Shown here: in pieces, positions 52,921-62,504 of the stretch
Numbering within the stretch: the stretch's first letter is position 1
Layout: every line of letters starts with the position of its first letter
The notes under the pieces: model-generated
The model's input: only the letters and a program-made list of their open reading frames with translations
What the model was told of the DNA's origin: nothing
Databases searched by the model: none
Position numbers and translations under genes: made by a program
Source of the DNA: JAPOXR01 sp965221935
Lineage (GTDB): Bacteria > Pseudomonadota > Alphaproteobacteria > Rhodobacterales > Rhodobacteraceae
DNA length: 64,000 nt
Assembly (NCBI GenBank): GCA_965221935.1
Contig: CBDCSZ010000010.1
Span: forward strand, 1-64,000
Reading direction: 5' to 3'

Positions 52921-53888
52921 TCATACCTGATGCGCGGATCCGCCAAGGCGTAAAGAATATCCGCCACCAGACCGGCAGCCAGCACGGCGACACCGTAGAC
53001 GACCAGCTGCGCCATAATAATGTAGTAGTCCCGCGCGATCGCCGCATCGATAAACAGCGATCCCAGCCCAGGCCACTGAAAAACCGTTTCCAGAATGGCC
53101 GATCCGCCAAAGATCCAGGGTAGCTTCAGGGCAATGATCGTGATCAGAGGCAACAGCGCGTTTCTGAATGCATGCCCCGTCAGGACACGCCAGGCCGACA
53201 ACCCCTTGGCGCGGGCTGTGGTGATGTAATCCTCTCTGATCACTTCCAGCATGCTGGCCCTTGCATAGCGCATGATGTCGCTCATGATCACGAGCGCCAT
53301 CACCAGTGACGGCAGCAACAGATGCCTGAAATGGTCCCCATACGTGAACGGCACGGCAGGCGTTCTTGCCCCGCTGGTCGGCAACAGGTCCAGATTGAGC
53401 GAAAAGATGAAGATCGCCAGCATCGCAATGAAGAAAACCGGCACCGAGACTCCCGAAAAGGCCAGCACCGTGAGGATGTAGTCGACCGATGTGTTCTGCT
53501 TCAGCGCTGAAATCACCCCCAGGGTTATGCCTACAGTCGTCGCGATGACGAGACTCACCGCCATCAGCTCAAGCGTCCAAGGTATTCGCTCGACCAGCAG
53601 TTTGGAGACAGGTTTCCTGTCCCTGAACCGGTAGCCGAAATTGCCTTCGCTGAGGCCGTTCAGCCATTTGAAGTATCGAACGTACGCCGGGTCGTTGAAA
53701 CCGTGCATCTCGCGCAGCCGCTCCAGCTGTGCGGCCGATATGTTGCCGAGGGAGGTGGAGGAGGTCTGCATGATCATGGCCGAAACAGCGTCACCCGGCG
53801 CCAGTTCGATGAATGTGAAACTCGCAACGGTTATCAGCCACACCACTGGCACGGAGATAAGAAACCGGCGAAGTATGTATTTGATCAT
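52917..53888 (-). CDS. Oligopeptide/dipeptide-type ABC permease (DppB/OppB)
   Basis: ATG 53888 (MIKYILRRFLISVPVVWLITVASFTFIELAPGDAV) gives 323 residues with the classic DppB N-terminus and the EAA motif DYITTARAKGLSAWRVLTGHAFRNALLPL. Partner of the DppC-type permease immediately downstream. A longer frame to 53951 is less likely, as the hydrophobic start at 53888 is canonical. Confidence 0.93.
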   Translation of the reverse strand: MIKYILRRFLISVPVVWLITVASFTFIELAPGDAVSAMIMQTSSTSLGNISAAQLERLREMHGFNDPAYVRYFKWLNGLSEGNFGYRFRDRKPVSKLLVERIPWTLELMAVSLVIATTVGITLGVISALKQNTSVDYILTVLAFSGVSVPVFFIAMLAIFIFSLNLDLLPTSGARTPAVPFTYGDHFRHLLLPSLVMALVIMSDIMRYARASMLEVIREDYITTARAKGLSAWRVLTGHAFRNALLPLITIIALKLPWIFGGSAILETVFQWPGLGSLFIDAAIARDYYIIMAQLVVYGVAVLAAGLVADILYALADPRIRYE

Positions 53889-54308
53889 CGGAATCCGGCT
53901 CGGGGACTGCGCCGGCCGGGACCCGCAGGGAGTCCCTGAATGGCGAAACACATGAATCGATCGGGGCAGATACTGTTCAAACGATGTCGCGGCATTTTTC
54001 TGTTCAACTTACAATCGGTGCGCCCCGCCTGGCCGGCGGCCGGCCGGCTGGGAAGAATATTGCGGGATTCTGAACACCAGACCGGACAGATGTCAATTGT
54101 CGGCGCTTCTGACCGGTCCATGCAACGATGCGGTGTGTCACGGCGCGCATACCGTTTCCAGGCGAAAGCGCCGTCGCCGGGCATTCGGCTGGCAGGCCGC
54201 AATCCCCTTTGCCGCAGCCATTGGCGCTCGCGGCGGGGCCGGACCGTGAGAACATGCAAGCAGACCGGGGGGGCCGTCCCGGCCGCGGCCTGCGCGCGCC
54301 TTTCCGGC
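53889..54308. other. 420-bp gap between permease and ATPase genes
   Basis: No frame here has convincing protein features on either strand. The gap separates the ATPase genes from the permease genes of one transporter. It may hold a separate promoter for the permease pair or the remains of a lost gene, but no motif is clear. Confidence 0.35.
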
Positions 54309-55289
54309 TCACACAAAATGGCACGCGCACCAGGCATTTGACGAAACCTGTCGGAGTTCGGGCTCCTCTTCGAAGCATCTCGGTTTCGCCAGCGGGCACC
54401 TGGTGTTGAAATTGCAGCCCAGCGGCGGGTTGGCCGGGCTGGGAACATCGCCTTCGAGGATCGTCCGGTTCCGCTTGGCTTCGATCTCGGGGTCATGCAC
54501 CGGGATCGCCGACAACAGGGCCTGGGTGTAGGGATGCAGGGGATTGCCGTACAGCTGATGGCGGTCCGTGAGTTCCACGATCTTGCCCAGATACATCACG
54601 CCCACACGGTGGGAAATGTGCCGGACCATGCTCAAATCATGTGAAATGAACAGGTAGGTCAGGTTGAACTCATCCTGGAGATCCTCGAGCAGGTTGATGA
54701 TCTGCGCCTGAATCGACACATCCAGGGCGGAAATCGGCTCGTCACAGACGATAAAGTCCGGGTTTAGCGCCAAGGCCCGTGCGATCGCGATGCGCTGGCG
54801 CTGACCGCCGGAGAACTCATGGGGAAAACGGTTGGCATAGTGCGGATTGAGTCCGACCTTGTTGAGCAGGTCGCTCACTCTTTCCGAAACCTCGGCGCGC
54901 GGACACAGCATGTGAATCTTCATCGGTTCACTGACGATTTCGTGGACCGAAGCCCTTGGATTCAGGGAGGAATAGGGGTCCTGGAACACCATCTGGAGCC
55001 GGCAGCGCAGGGTCCGCAATTTCCTTTTGGGGAGTTTCGCCAGATCCTGTCCAGCGAAGATCACCTCCCCCGAAGTGGGACGGTACAACCGCAGAATCGC
55101 CCGCCCGGCCGTTGTCTTGCCGCAGCCGCTTTCGCCCAGCAGGCCCAGGGTTTCCCCCTCGCGAATATCAAAGGACACGCCGTCGACGGCCTTCACAGCG
55201 CCCCGGCTGCCGATGCCAAATCCGGTGCCAACCGGAAAATGCATTTTCAGGTTTCTGACTTCGATGAGAACCGGCTTTTCCAAACTCAT
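54309..55289 (-). CDS. Oligopeptide-type ABC ATPase (DppF/OppF)
   Basis: A 326-residue ATPase with Walker A TLGLLGESGCGKTTAGRAIL, signature HEFSGGQRQRIAIARAL, Walker B FIVCDEPISALDVSIQAQ and the H-loop LFISHDLSMVRHISHRVGVMYLG. The C-terminal oligo_HPY region ends with FNTRCPLAKPRCFEEEPELRQV, whose Cys residues form the Fe-S or disulfide loop of this family. It is 6 bp after the DppD-type gene. Confidence 0.95.
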   Translation of the reverse strand: MSLEKPVLIEVRNLKMHFPVGTGFGIGSRGAVKAVDGVSFDIREGETLGLLGESGCGKTTAGRAILRLYRPTSGEVIFAGQDLAKLPKRKLRTLRCRLQMVFQDPYSSLNPRASVHEIVSEPMKIHMLCPRAEVSERVSDLLNKVGLNPHYANRFPHEFSGGQRQRIAIARALALNPDFIVCDEPISALDVSIQAQIINLLEDLQDEFNLTYLFISHDLSMVRHISHRVGVMYLGKIVELTDRHQLYGNPLHPYTQALLSAIPVHDPEIEAKRNRTILEGDVPSPANPPLGCNFNTRCPLAKPRCFEEEPELRQVSSNAWCACHFV

Positions 55290-55295
55290 GTCGGC

Positions 55296-56261
55296 TCAAT
55301 CATTGACGTTCACCCAGCACGCGATTTCATGATCGGACGCAATGCGCCTCAATGACGGGTTCCTGGTCCGGCAGTCCGGTATACTGTGCCCGCACCGATC
55401 GAGAAAGGGGCAGCGGTCCGGCATGTCAATCAGGTTCGGCGGCAGACCGTGTATGGAGGTGAGCCTCTCGCGGGTTGTCGAATCCAGTTTTGGCAATGAG
55501 CCGAGCAGGCCTCTGCTGTAGGGATGGCTGGGATTGGCATAGAACTCCCGGACCGGCGCCGATTCAACGATCTGCCCGGCATACATGACGATGACCTTAT
55601 CGACGCATCCCGCCACAACTCCCAGATCATGCGTGATCCAAATGACCGCCATGCCAAGTTCCTTGCGCAGACGCATGACGAGGTCGATGATCTGTGCCTG
55701 CGTGGTGACATCAAGAGCTGTCGTCGGCTCGTCCGCGATGAGGAGCAGCGGATCGCAGGACAGGGCCATGGCAATCATGACGCGCTGCCGCATGCCGCCG
55801 GAAAACTGGTGCGGATAGTTGTCGAGGCGGTTGGGGGCGTCCGGAATGCCGACCATGTCTAACAGATCAATCGCGCGCTGGCGGGCCTGTTCCCTGTTCC
55901 TGTCGGTATGCAGCAGCACCGTTTCTATGATTTGGCGGCCAATCGTCAGGACCGGATTGAGTGACGTCAGGGGATCCTGGAAGATCATCGCAATCTGGTT
56001 GCCGCGGAGATTTCTCAGACCCTTCATGTCCATCCTGAGGACATCGCGCCCTTGAAACAACACCTCCCCCGCCTCGATTTTCCCCGGAGGTTCCGGAATC
56101 AGGCGCATCAGGGACAGTGCGCCGACGCTCTTGCCGCAGCCGCTCTCCCCGACAATGCCGAGCGCTTCTCCCCGCTGAAGCGAGTACGATATGCCGTTGA
56201 CCGCCTGGACCACGCCGTCGTCCGTCGTGAAGGTCGTCTGCAGATTACTTACTTCCAGCAA
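55296..56261 (-). CDS. Oligopeptide-type ABC ATPase (DppD/OppD)
   Basis: A 321-residue ATPase: Walker A ALGIVGESGCGKSVGALSLM, Q-loop NQIAMIFQDPLTSLNPVLTIGRQI, signature QFSGGMRQRVMIAMAL, Walker B LLIADEPTTALDVTTQ, H-loop VIWITHDLGVVAGCVDKVIVMYAG, and a C-terminal Cys loop (DRCPFLDRCGHSIPDCRTRNP). First gene of the transporter run DppD-F-B-C. Confidence 0.95.
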   Translation of the reverse strand: MLEVSNLQTTFTTDDGVVQAVNGISYSLQRGEALGIVGESGCGKSVGALSLMRLIPEPPGKIEAGEVLFQGRDVLRMDMKGLRNLRGNQIAMIFQDPLTSLNPVLTIGRQIIETVLLHTDRNREQARQRAIDLLDMVGIPDAPNRLDNYPHQFSGGMRQRVMIAMALSCDPLLLIADEPTTALDVTTQAQIIDLVMRLRKELGMAVIWITHDLGVVAGCVDKVIVMYAGQIVESAPVREFYANPSHPYSRGLLGSLPKLDSTTRERLTSIHGLPPNLIDMPDRCPFLDRCGHSIPDCRTRNPSLRRIASDHEIACWVNVND

Positions 56262-56514
56262 AATCCAGTTCCGTCCCGCCGAGTGTCAATAATTGTGTGC
56301 CCCCTTCGTGGTTTGTGGACCTGACGGCACACCTCCGGGCCAGGTCATAACTGTCACGAGCCATCCCAAGCGCCGGCGCAGGCGCGCCTGTCCCCGGCGA
56401 AAGTGCCCGCAGCCCGCATGATCGACGTGACACGAAGCCAAAACCAAAGCCGCGGTCCGGTTCCATGCGTGACCCCGGTCTGATCCAAACTGGCGCGCTG
56501 TGGCCGCGCCGGCC

Positions 56515-57408
56515 CTAGGAGGCCCGGTCATTCTCCCAGAACCAGTCATGACGCACGATCTTCAGATCATACCCCTGTTCCCAATAGCGCGCAACCGGAC
56601 TGTCCCGCCATTCCTTGTCCAGGTTGTCCCAGGTAAATGGCTCGCCCACATCGACGGGGTCGGCGCGAAGCCATCTTTCACCGATGGCGTGGCTTTCGCC
56701 GGTATAGCGAACATCGATCGAGAGCCGCATTTTATCAGGCGTCCGATTGGCGGCCGCGGCGTGCACAGTTAACATATTGAACAACAGGATGTCGCCGCAC
56801 CGAAAACCGGAATGGCGCCACTCCAGCGTGGGATCGACATCGACGATCCTTCCCCCGGGCCCTTCAGCCGGCCGCGGTTCGAGGAAACCGGCCTTGTGGC
56901 TTCCCGCCAGAATTTTCAAGCCGCCGACGGCCTCCGGCACATCACCCAACGGTATCCAGCAACTGATGGTCTCCGTCGAGCCTCCCACAAAAATCCAGTC
57001 CTGGTGCGGCTGCGTGATATGTTCGGCGGTCGTGGGAAACGATATGCGCGCGATCGTCCGCGGAAACGGCACTACACGCTCTTGGAAAAGATCCTCCATG
57101 ATGCGGATCAAGTTGCGGTCGAGTTTCAAGCGGTGAAACGCTTCCAGGGCCTGGACCCTGGCGTATACGTCCAGATATTCGTCATCATCTTCGTAAACCG
57201 GATCGCGGTCGGCAATAGCTTCCAGAGGGTCTTCTCCGGAGCGCGTCCAACCGGCCTCTGCACAGATTTCGAGGAACTGACGCCGCAGATCGAGAATCTC
57301 GTTCTTCGGCAATATTTCTCTGAGAAACAGATACCCGTCATGGCGCAGCCGTTTGCGCATCGCGGGCGGATCATCGAGCAGATTGTTCGATTCGACAAAA
57401 GGCTGCAT
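56515..57408 (-). CDS. Second PhyH-family dioxygenase
   Basis: A 297-residue Fe(II)/2-oxoglutarate oxygenase. Opening RKRLRHDGYLFLREILPKNEILDLRRQFLEI, His-x-Asp in HITQPHQDWIFVGGSTETISCWIPLGD, distal His in LFNMLTVHAAAANRTPDKMRLSIDVRY (Arg for 2-oxoglutarate). It is only distantly similar to 51139-51945. It lies 250 bp upstream of the transporter ATPase genes on the same strand, so it is either the operon head or a separate unit. Confidence 0.9.
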   Translation of the reverse strand: MQPFVESNNLLDDPPAMRKRLRHDGYLFLREILPKNEILDLRRQFLEICAEAGWTRSGEDPLEAIADRDPVYEDDDEYLDVYARVQALEAFHRLKLDRNLIRIMEDLFQERVVPFPRTIARISFPTTAEHITQPHQDWIFVGGSTETISCWIPLGDVPEAVGGLKILAGSHKAGFLEPRPAEGPGGRIVDVDPTLEWRHSGFRCGDILLFNMLTVHAAAANRTPDKMRLSIDVRYTGESHAIGERWLRADPVDVGEPFTWDNLDKEWRDSPVARYWEQGYDLKIVRHDWFWENDRAS

Positions 57409-57904
57409 CGTGCCCTCCCTTCAACACGCAGCGCCGCCGCCTGCTAAAGCGATGGACCGCGGTGGCTAAGCCCTCCAAGCGGTCAGCCAAACGCCGGGCT
57501 TTCTGGATAATACAAGACTATGCCGGCATCAATTATTAAATTTGACCGATCAGGCGCCCGCTTTGTTGGGGCCGCTTCAGTTTCCGGATATGCACCCGTC
57601 ATTTCAGGCGCTCCATCAAGCCACGCCGTGCTTCGACGACCTTCGACCTGCCTGCGGTAACCTGCTGCACCGTTTCGCGTTTTTCCGATCCACAGACTTC
57701 CTGCCCCTCGCATCTCAGCCACAAATCGTCTCAACAAGGCCTTGATCTTGATGATTTCCGGTCCCGGTTTGACAGCTGGAAACCGGGCCGGGAAAAACGA
57801 GATGCCGAAGCGGAGCGCCCTCTGACTGATCAAGCGGACTGTGGAATGGCCTGGGCTTAGGGCAAAGACGCGATCTTCCGGGACTGCGACAATTGCCGAT
57901 GCGG
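57409..57904. other. Intergenic region between PhyH and the toxin gene
   Basis: About 500 bp with only short frames of unlikely composition on either strand (for example 57483-57833 minus). It should contain the promoter of the second PhyH gene, read leftwards. No terminator or repeat is clear. Confidence 0.35.
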
Positions 57905-58357
57905 TTATTGCTGCCGTTCTGCGCCCTGCGCTTCCGTCAGCAAGGGGTTGAAGGTCCGAAGGCCCCTGAAATCCCGTTCGTTATCCGTCACAACCACGCA
58001 GTCGTGTGCCTCCGCTACGGCGGCGAGGATCATGTCAAGAGCGCTGCGAGGGCGGCCCTCGGTCTTGCCCTCGGCCATCAAACGGGCCCAGATCAGACCG
58101 GCATTGTCGTCAAACGACAAAATTCGTCCGGCGAACAGCGCTTGAGGCCCTTCGTCACCTGTGAACCAAGCTTCAAGGGCATCCCTTCGCTTGCCGCCGG
58201 GCAGTTCCAGTATACCGCGCCGAATCTCGGCGATCGTCAGCGAGGCAACAAAAAGGTCTTCATCCTGCTGACCTGCCATCCAGTCCAACAGGTGCGCGGA
58301 TGGCTGCGGTTTAACGACGTTGCTGATGATGTTTGTGTCGAGGAGATAACGTGTCAA
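57905..58357 (-). CDS. PIN-domain toxin (VapC/FitB type)
   Basis: A 150-residue PIN-domain ribonuclease. Acidic catalytic residues: RYLLDTNIISNVVKP (Asp7), SLTIAEIRRGILEL (Glu), ALDMILAAVAEAHDCVVVTDNERDF (Asp residues). The size and the LDTNxxS / TDNxRDF motifs fit FitB/VapC toxins, which cleave RNA and are neutralised by the partner protein. Its start overlaps the stop of the antitoxin gene. Confidence 0.92.
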   Translation of the reverse strand: MTRYLLDTNIISNVVKPQPSAHLLDWMAGQQDEDLFVASLTIAEIRRGILELPGGKRRDALEAWFTGDEGPQALFAGRILSFDDNAGLIWARLMAEGKTEGRPRSALDMILAAVAEAHDCVVVTDNERDFRGLRTFNPLLTEAQGAERQQ

Positions 58358-58656
58358 AGGGCGACCCCGCGCCCTTCGACGCGTGGCCGCGAAAGGTCGA
58401 GTTCGGCGCCGACCAGCGGCGAGCGACGCAGGGCCGAGAGAATCCCACCGGATTTCTTCGGTTCGTCTGTAACCAGTGCCTTGACAGCCAAACGCGCCTT
58501 ATCCGCTTTCGGCCCCCCCTCGGCAAGGCGCCGCGCTAGGACGCGAACCAGATCCCGGTCTGTCTCAAGGGCCGTCACCTCAAATCTCTTTAGGCCGCGC
58601 CGCTTCAGGCGCGCGCGGTATTTTTTGGTCGCCCTCATTTGTGCGGCATTGGTCAT
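58354..58656 (-). CDS. Antitoxin partner of the PIN toxin
   Basis: A 100-residue basic, helical protein (ATG 58656) directly upstream of and overlapping the PIN toxin (ATGA). Its N-terminus KKYRARLKRRGLKRFEVTALETDRDLVRVLARRLAEGGPKA resembles the beta-helix-helix DNA-binding type, and the Pro/Arg-rich C-terminal tail would bind the toxin. TATACCCGGGCATATA at 58672-58687, 16 bp upstream of the start, is a likely operator/promoter for autoregulation. Confidence 0.75.
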   Translation of the reverse strand: MTNAAQMRATKKYRARLKRRGLKRFEVTALETDRDLVRVLARRLAEGGPKADKARLAVKALVTDEPKKSGGILSALRRSPLVGAELDLSRPRVEGRGVAL

Positions 58657-59070
58657 GACCGGCCTCCATTCTATACCCGGGCATATATACCAGATCTGAT
58701 CTCCCTGCAATCGAGTGTGTTTGTTCGCCACATTTGGGACGCGCAGCATCCGTTGGTCCCGTCATTGGAAGAACCTGCATTCGGTTTGATAACCGATCCC
58801 GGAATTTTGCCACCATGCCATCGGATCAAGGAGCTTTTCTTCAATGATTTTGCTAAGTTATGGAGTTTTGCCACGAAATCCCTCGGCTTTGTCCTAGGCT
58901 CCGCGGCCAATCCCGACGAACGCAGAGCCGTGTCGCCGGGCTGAACTGTGAACAATGGCGCGACAGTCCGGATCACAGCCGCCGGCAACGGCAACCGGGA
59001 CGGCTCGCGATCCCGATTCACCGACCGCGCGTCGGCCGGTCTGGTCTGAAGTTTCTGCTCCTGTCCGGCG
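58657..59070. other. Intergenic region upstream of the toxin-antitoxin operon
   Basis: About 410 bp with the toxin-antitoxin promoter at its left end (CCCGGG-centred imperfect palindrome at 58672-58687). The rest shows no supported gene; a plus-strand frame at 58639-58944 has no family resemblance. Confidence 0.35.
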
Positions 59071-59868
59071 TTATCGCGCGCCGCAGGCCTGCAGGCAGGC
59101 CTGCATGTGGCCCCGGGCTTCAGCAGCGATCGTGCAGCACTTCTCGAGGCTGTATTCCTTGGCGCCGATGATCTCAAGATTGAGGGCATCGGTGTAGCCG
59201 TGTTCATGAAGCAGGCGAATGAACTGCAACAGGTCAATTTCGCCTCTGCCGTTGGCCTGGTCTTCCGGTCGGCCGGGATCCTGCTGCCGGCCCAGGCAGT
59301 CCCTGATGTGCACGTGCCGGAGTCGCGGCATCGCCGCCAACAAGGCCTCGCAGGGATCTTCACCGGCCCGGTAGATATGGGACGGATCGAAATCGATTCC
59401 GAAGGCGGGGGACGAAATCGACTCCATTGCGCGGAGCGTGGTGGGCGAATTGTCGATGCAGCAGCCGACATGCGCCTTGACGCAAAGCATGGTTCCGTGG
59501 TCTTCGGCGATTGCCGCCAGCCGCGCCAGCGAATCGATCGAAGCCCGCAGACTGTCCTCGTCGCCGCTCTGCCCCCCGGGGCCGCAATTGACGACCGGAA
59601 TCCCGAGCGCTGACGCCGTCTTGAAGGCCAGTGCCATCGTTTCCGACTTTTGGGAGGGCTGCTCTATCGCCGTCAGCTCCAGCCCGTGCTCCTCCGACAG
59701 ATCCCTGATCAGGGGGACAAGATTCTGCCAGCGGTCCAGCGCCAGGTGATCGCTCTTGTCGGGCATGGCGGAAAGTTCAACTCCGTCGTAGCCCGCCATC
59801 GCTGTGCAGCGGAACGCCGTTTCCATGCTGTGTCCACCGAACAGGACTGTGTTTGCTCCCAGCTTCAT
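59071..59868 (-). CDS. Sugar phosphate isomerase/epimerase (AP endonuclease 2-like TIM barrel)
   Basis: ATG 59868 gives 265 residues: MKLGANTVLFGGHSMETAFRCTAMAGYDGVELSAMP is the typical first strand, then IPVVNCGPGG, AEDHGTMLCVKAHVGCCIDNSPTTLRAMESI, GIDFDPSHIYRAGEDP and HVHIRDCLG (metal ligands), and TDALNLEIIG (final Glu). Such enzymes isomerise or epimerise sugars, inositols or keto-sugars. It overlaps the Gfo/Idh gene by 4 bp, so the two act in one pathway. Confidence 0.88.
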   Translation of the reverse strand: MKLGANTVLFGGHSMETAFRCTAMAGYDGVELSAMPDKSDHLALDRWQNLVPLIRDLSEEHGLELTAIEQPSQKSETMALAFKTASALGIPVVNCGPGGQSGDEDSLRASIDSLARLAAIAEDHGTMLCVKAHVGCCIDNSPTTLRAMESISSPAFGIDFDPSHIYRAGEDPCEALLAAMPRLRHVHIRDCLGRQQDPGRPEDQANGRGEIDLLQFIRLLHEHGYTDALNLEIIGAKEYSLEKCCTIAAEARGHMQACLQACGAR

Positions 59869-60866
59869 GTCGACGCATTCTCCACTTCCGAAATCTGACC
59901 TTTTTCCCACGAGGCGATAGCGGCCTCAATCACCAGCTGGGCCTTGAGGGCGTCGCTGGCGGCCCCGTCGATCTCCTCCGGATCGACGCCTTCCACATTC
60001 TGGTCGATCCACCGCGTGATGCGGCTCGCGAATGTGTCGCCAAATCCCATCATGCCGCCAAGATAGGAATAGGCTTCGATCTCACGGGAGTCCCGCGGGT
60101 AGAATTCGAGGCGCTCGCATGTCTCTCTCAGCACAATCCTGCCTTTGGAGCCTACAATCTCAAGAGTTTCCATTCCGTAGCTCTTGCCGGCATCGTAACT
60201 GCCGGTCAAATGGCCGATCACGCCGCTTTTGAACAGCATGTTGGCCTGGACGTTGGACCATACCCGCCGTCCTTCGCCCTTCTTGAAAAACGCCTGGACC
60301 TTATCGATGTCGCCGCCGAAGTGACGCATAATGTCTATTGAATGGGGATGGAGCGCCCGCATGTGAAAATAGGGATCGGTGTCTTCGGGAGAGACAATCC
60401 ACAACGTGATCTTGATGATGTTCAGCTCTCCCAGGCGCCCTTCGTCGATCCATTTCCTGGCCCGGTACGCGGCCGGGGTGAAGCGGTGGTTGAGATTGAT
60501 TCCGTAACGGAGTCCCCGCCGCTTCGCCAATGCGACCATCTCCTTGGCCTTGGCTATTTCATTGGAGATCGGCTTTTCTCCAAGGACAGCGATTCCCGCG
60601 TTAAGCAGGGAAATGGTGGGTTCATAGTGATCGCCGCCGTTTTCCTTGCCCGCAGTGCACATGCTGGCGATATCGATAGAAGCGCCGGCTGTCATGTCAG
60701 GAACTGAACCGAATGCCGGACACCCGTAGCGGCTGGCGGCGGCGGCTGCCTTCTCCTGATCGGTGTCGCAGACCGCCACGATCCGACAGCGCTCGTCGGC
60801 ATGGTAGGTGTCGGCGTGGATAAAGCCCAGATTGCCCATTCCCACGACTGCAACGCGCAATTCCAT
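59865..60866 (-). CDS. Gfo/Idh/MocA-family oxidoreductase
   Basis: A 333-residue NAD(P)-dependent dehydrogenase. Rossmann fold LRVAVVGMGNLGFIHADTYH (residues 3-22), the EKP motif in AVLGEKPISNEIAKAKEM and the substrate-side His in RALHPHSIDIMRHFGGD. These enzymes oxidise sugars, inositols or amino-sugars. Coupled to the isomerase downstream, it likely starts a sugar-acid or inositol-type catabolic route. Confidence 0.92.
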   Translation of the reverse strand: MELRVAVVGMGNLGFIHADTYHADERCRIVAVCDTDQEKAAAAASRYGCPAFGSVPDMTAGASIDIASMCTAGKENGGDHYEPTISLLNAGIAVLGEKPISNEIAKAKEMVALAKRRGLRYGINLNHRFTPAAYRARKWIDEGRLGELNIIKITLWIVSPEDTDPYFHMRALHPHSIDIMRHFGGDIDKVQAFFKKGEGRRVWSNVQANMLFKSGVIGHLTGSYDAGKSYGMETLEIVGSKGRIVLRETCERLEFYPRDSREIEAYSYLGGMMGFGDTFASRITRWIDQNVEGVDPEEIDGAASDALKAQLVIEAAIASWEKGQISEVENAST

Positions 60867-60908
60867 ATTCTTTTGCCCTCCGTTCGGTGTTTGGCTCAGG
60901 TTTTCGCT

Positions 60909-62288
60909 TCAGGCTTGCGAGGAAATCCGCTCAGCCGTTGCCGCGCTGCCGATATACAAAGTGTCATAGGCCTGTTGCGAAGATTTGAAGGCCCCGACCC
61001 CCTTGTGGCCGTGCCAGTCTCCCTGGTTGAAGATCGGGTTGGACAGGCCGGTCTCACTTTCCCGGACCGCGATCCAACTCTCCATTCTCCGGGTCAGTGT
61101 GTCGACGATATCAGGATGAACCGCTGCCAGGTCGGCGGTCTCAAGAGGATCCTCGATCAGGTTGTAAAGTTCCACCGGCGGCTTGAAGTGGAAGTCGGGC
61201 TCAAGGGCGCGGATCAGCTTCCACTGGGGTGTCCGCCAGCCATGCTTCCGCATCCAGGTGCACTCGGTGAGGTACATCTCCGCGGCGTGTGAGGCGGCCT
61301 CGCCGCGGACAAGGGCCATCAGGCTCTTGCCGTCAAATCGGATGTCGCTCTCGATGCCTGCGAGATCCAGCAGCGTCGGCACGAGATCCTTGAGCTGGCC
61401 ATAGCCGGCGTGACGACGCCCGGCGGCAACTTTAGGCGGGTAGCGGATCATGAGCGGCACGTGCAGGTTGGAGTCATAGAGGCCGTGATGGTCGAACCAG
61501 CACTCGTGCTCGTAAAGCGTCTCGCCGTGATCCGCGGTCAGCACCACGATCATGTCGTCAAGGACGCCCCGGTCCTCGAGGTGGTTAAGGATCGCCTGAA
61601 TACAGGAATCCATATAGGCGATGGCACCGTCGTACTGGGCGATCACATAATCCTTGTCGGTGATGCCAGGCGGCATCCCGCTTGCCAGGAAGTCCCGGAA
61701 CGGTTTGAAGGCGAACACTGGCTCCATCGAGTCATTGGCCGGGTCACACTCATCGCCGTGATAGAAGATGCGCTCGAAGGGATCAGGGGGCAGGTAGGGA
61801 GTGTGGGTGTCCATATGCCGCAGCAACATGAAGAAGGGTCGGTCCTGATCGAGCAGACGGTCGAGTTCGGGGACAGCCACCCGGTTGAGATCCTGGGCCT
61901 TGTCCAGCCGCCCCTCTTCCCAGCTGCCCCAGGCCTGGAAGCTGAGATAGGTGTCAAAGCCCCGGGAGCTCTTGTTTTGCCCGAGACCCACGCAGGTGGT
62001 GTCGTAGCCAAGATCTCCAAGCAGCTCCGGCAGCATCGTCACCTCTGGCCTGATCGGGCCCTGGTGCATCAGCGCGACGACCTGGGTGCTGAATGCGTCA
62101 AGGCCGCTCAGCATTGACGTGAAACCGCTGGTGGTGGGGATATGAGGGCTGAAGATTTTCTCGAAAAGGGCGCCCTGAGCCGCAAACCTGTCGATATGCG
62201 GTGATGTGAGCCGGCGATAGCCGTAACAGCTCAGGTGGTCGGCCCTGAGCGAGTCGACGCCGATCACGAGGATGTTGGGGTTCGTCAT
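60909..62288 (-). CDS. Sulfatase-superfamily hydrolase with Thr at the nucleophile position
   Basis: A 459-residue protein of the alkaline phosphatase/sulfatase superfamily: PNILVIGVDSLRADHLSCYGYRRLTSPHIDRFA (first metal Asp), MIVVLTADHGETLYEHECWFDHHGLYDSNLHVPLMIRYP (second metal site). Type I sulfatases have Cys/Ser-x-Pro-x-Arg as the formylglycine site; here the aligned stretch is SPHIPTTSGFTSMLSG, with Thr52 at the nucleophile and Phe at the Arg position. So it is probably not a formylglycine sulfatase and may be a phosphodiesterase or phosphoethanolamine-type hydrolase. No signal peptide, so cytoplasmic. Divergent from the binding-protein gene. Confidence 0.85.
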   Translation of the reverse strand: MTNPNILVIGVDSLRADHLSCYGYRRLTSPHIDRFAAQGALFEKIFSPHIPTTSGFTSMLSGLDAFSTQVVALMHQGPIRPEVTMLPELLGDLGYDTTCVGLGQNKSSRGFDTYLSFQAWGSWEEGRLDKAQDLNRVAVPELDRLLDQDRPFFMLLRHMDTHTPYLPPDPFERIFYHGDECDPANDSMEPVFAFKPFRDFLASGMPPGITDKDYVIAQYDGAIAYMDSCIQAILNHLEDRGVLDDMIVVLTADHGETLYEHECWFDHHGLYDSNLHVPLMIRYPPKVAAGRRHAGYGQLKDLVPTLLDLAGIESDIRFDGKSLMALVRGEAASHAAEMYLTECTWMRKHGWRTPQWKLIRALEPDFHFKPPVELYNLIEDPLETADLAAVHPDIVDTLTRRMESWIAVRESETGLSNPIFNQGDWHGHKGVGAFKSSQQAYDTLYIGSAATAERISSQA

Positions 62289-62504
62289 CGCATCTCCTCC
62301 CCTGAGCGCGGGCTGCGAATGGCGGCTTGTTGCAACATTCGGTTTTCTCCAGCTGTGGGCCTCCCTCGGCCGGAGCCTGCACGCGGACTCATTCTCCCCT
62401 GCTGTCCGGTGTTTAGGCTCCCTGGCTCCCGATATTTGCCGGAACTAAACATTTGCGCAACCGAATGCTAGAGGAAAGTGACATTGAAATAGGAGGGTTG
62501 GATT
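62289..62504. promoter_or_regulatory. Divergent promoter region between sulfatase-like and binding-protein genes
   Basis: 216 bp separate the two divergent genes. TGTTGCAACA (62328-62337) is a perfect 10-bp palindrome, a possible regulator site. ATTCGG near 62338 and CCGAAT at 62461 form a wider inverted pair. The binding-protein ATG is preceded by AGGAGGG at 62491-62497. Confidence 0.45.
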
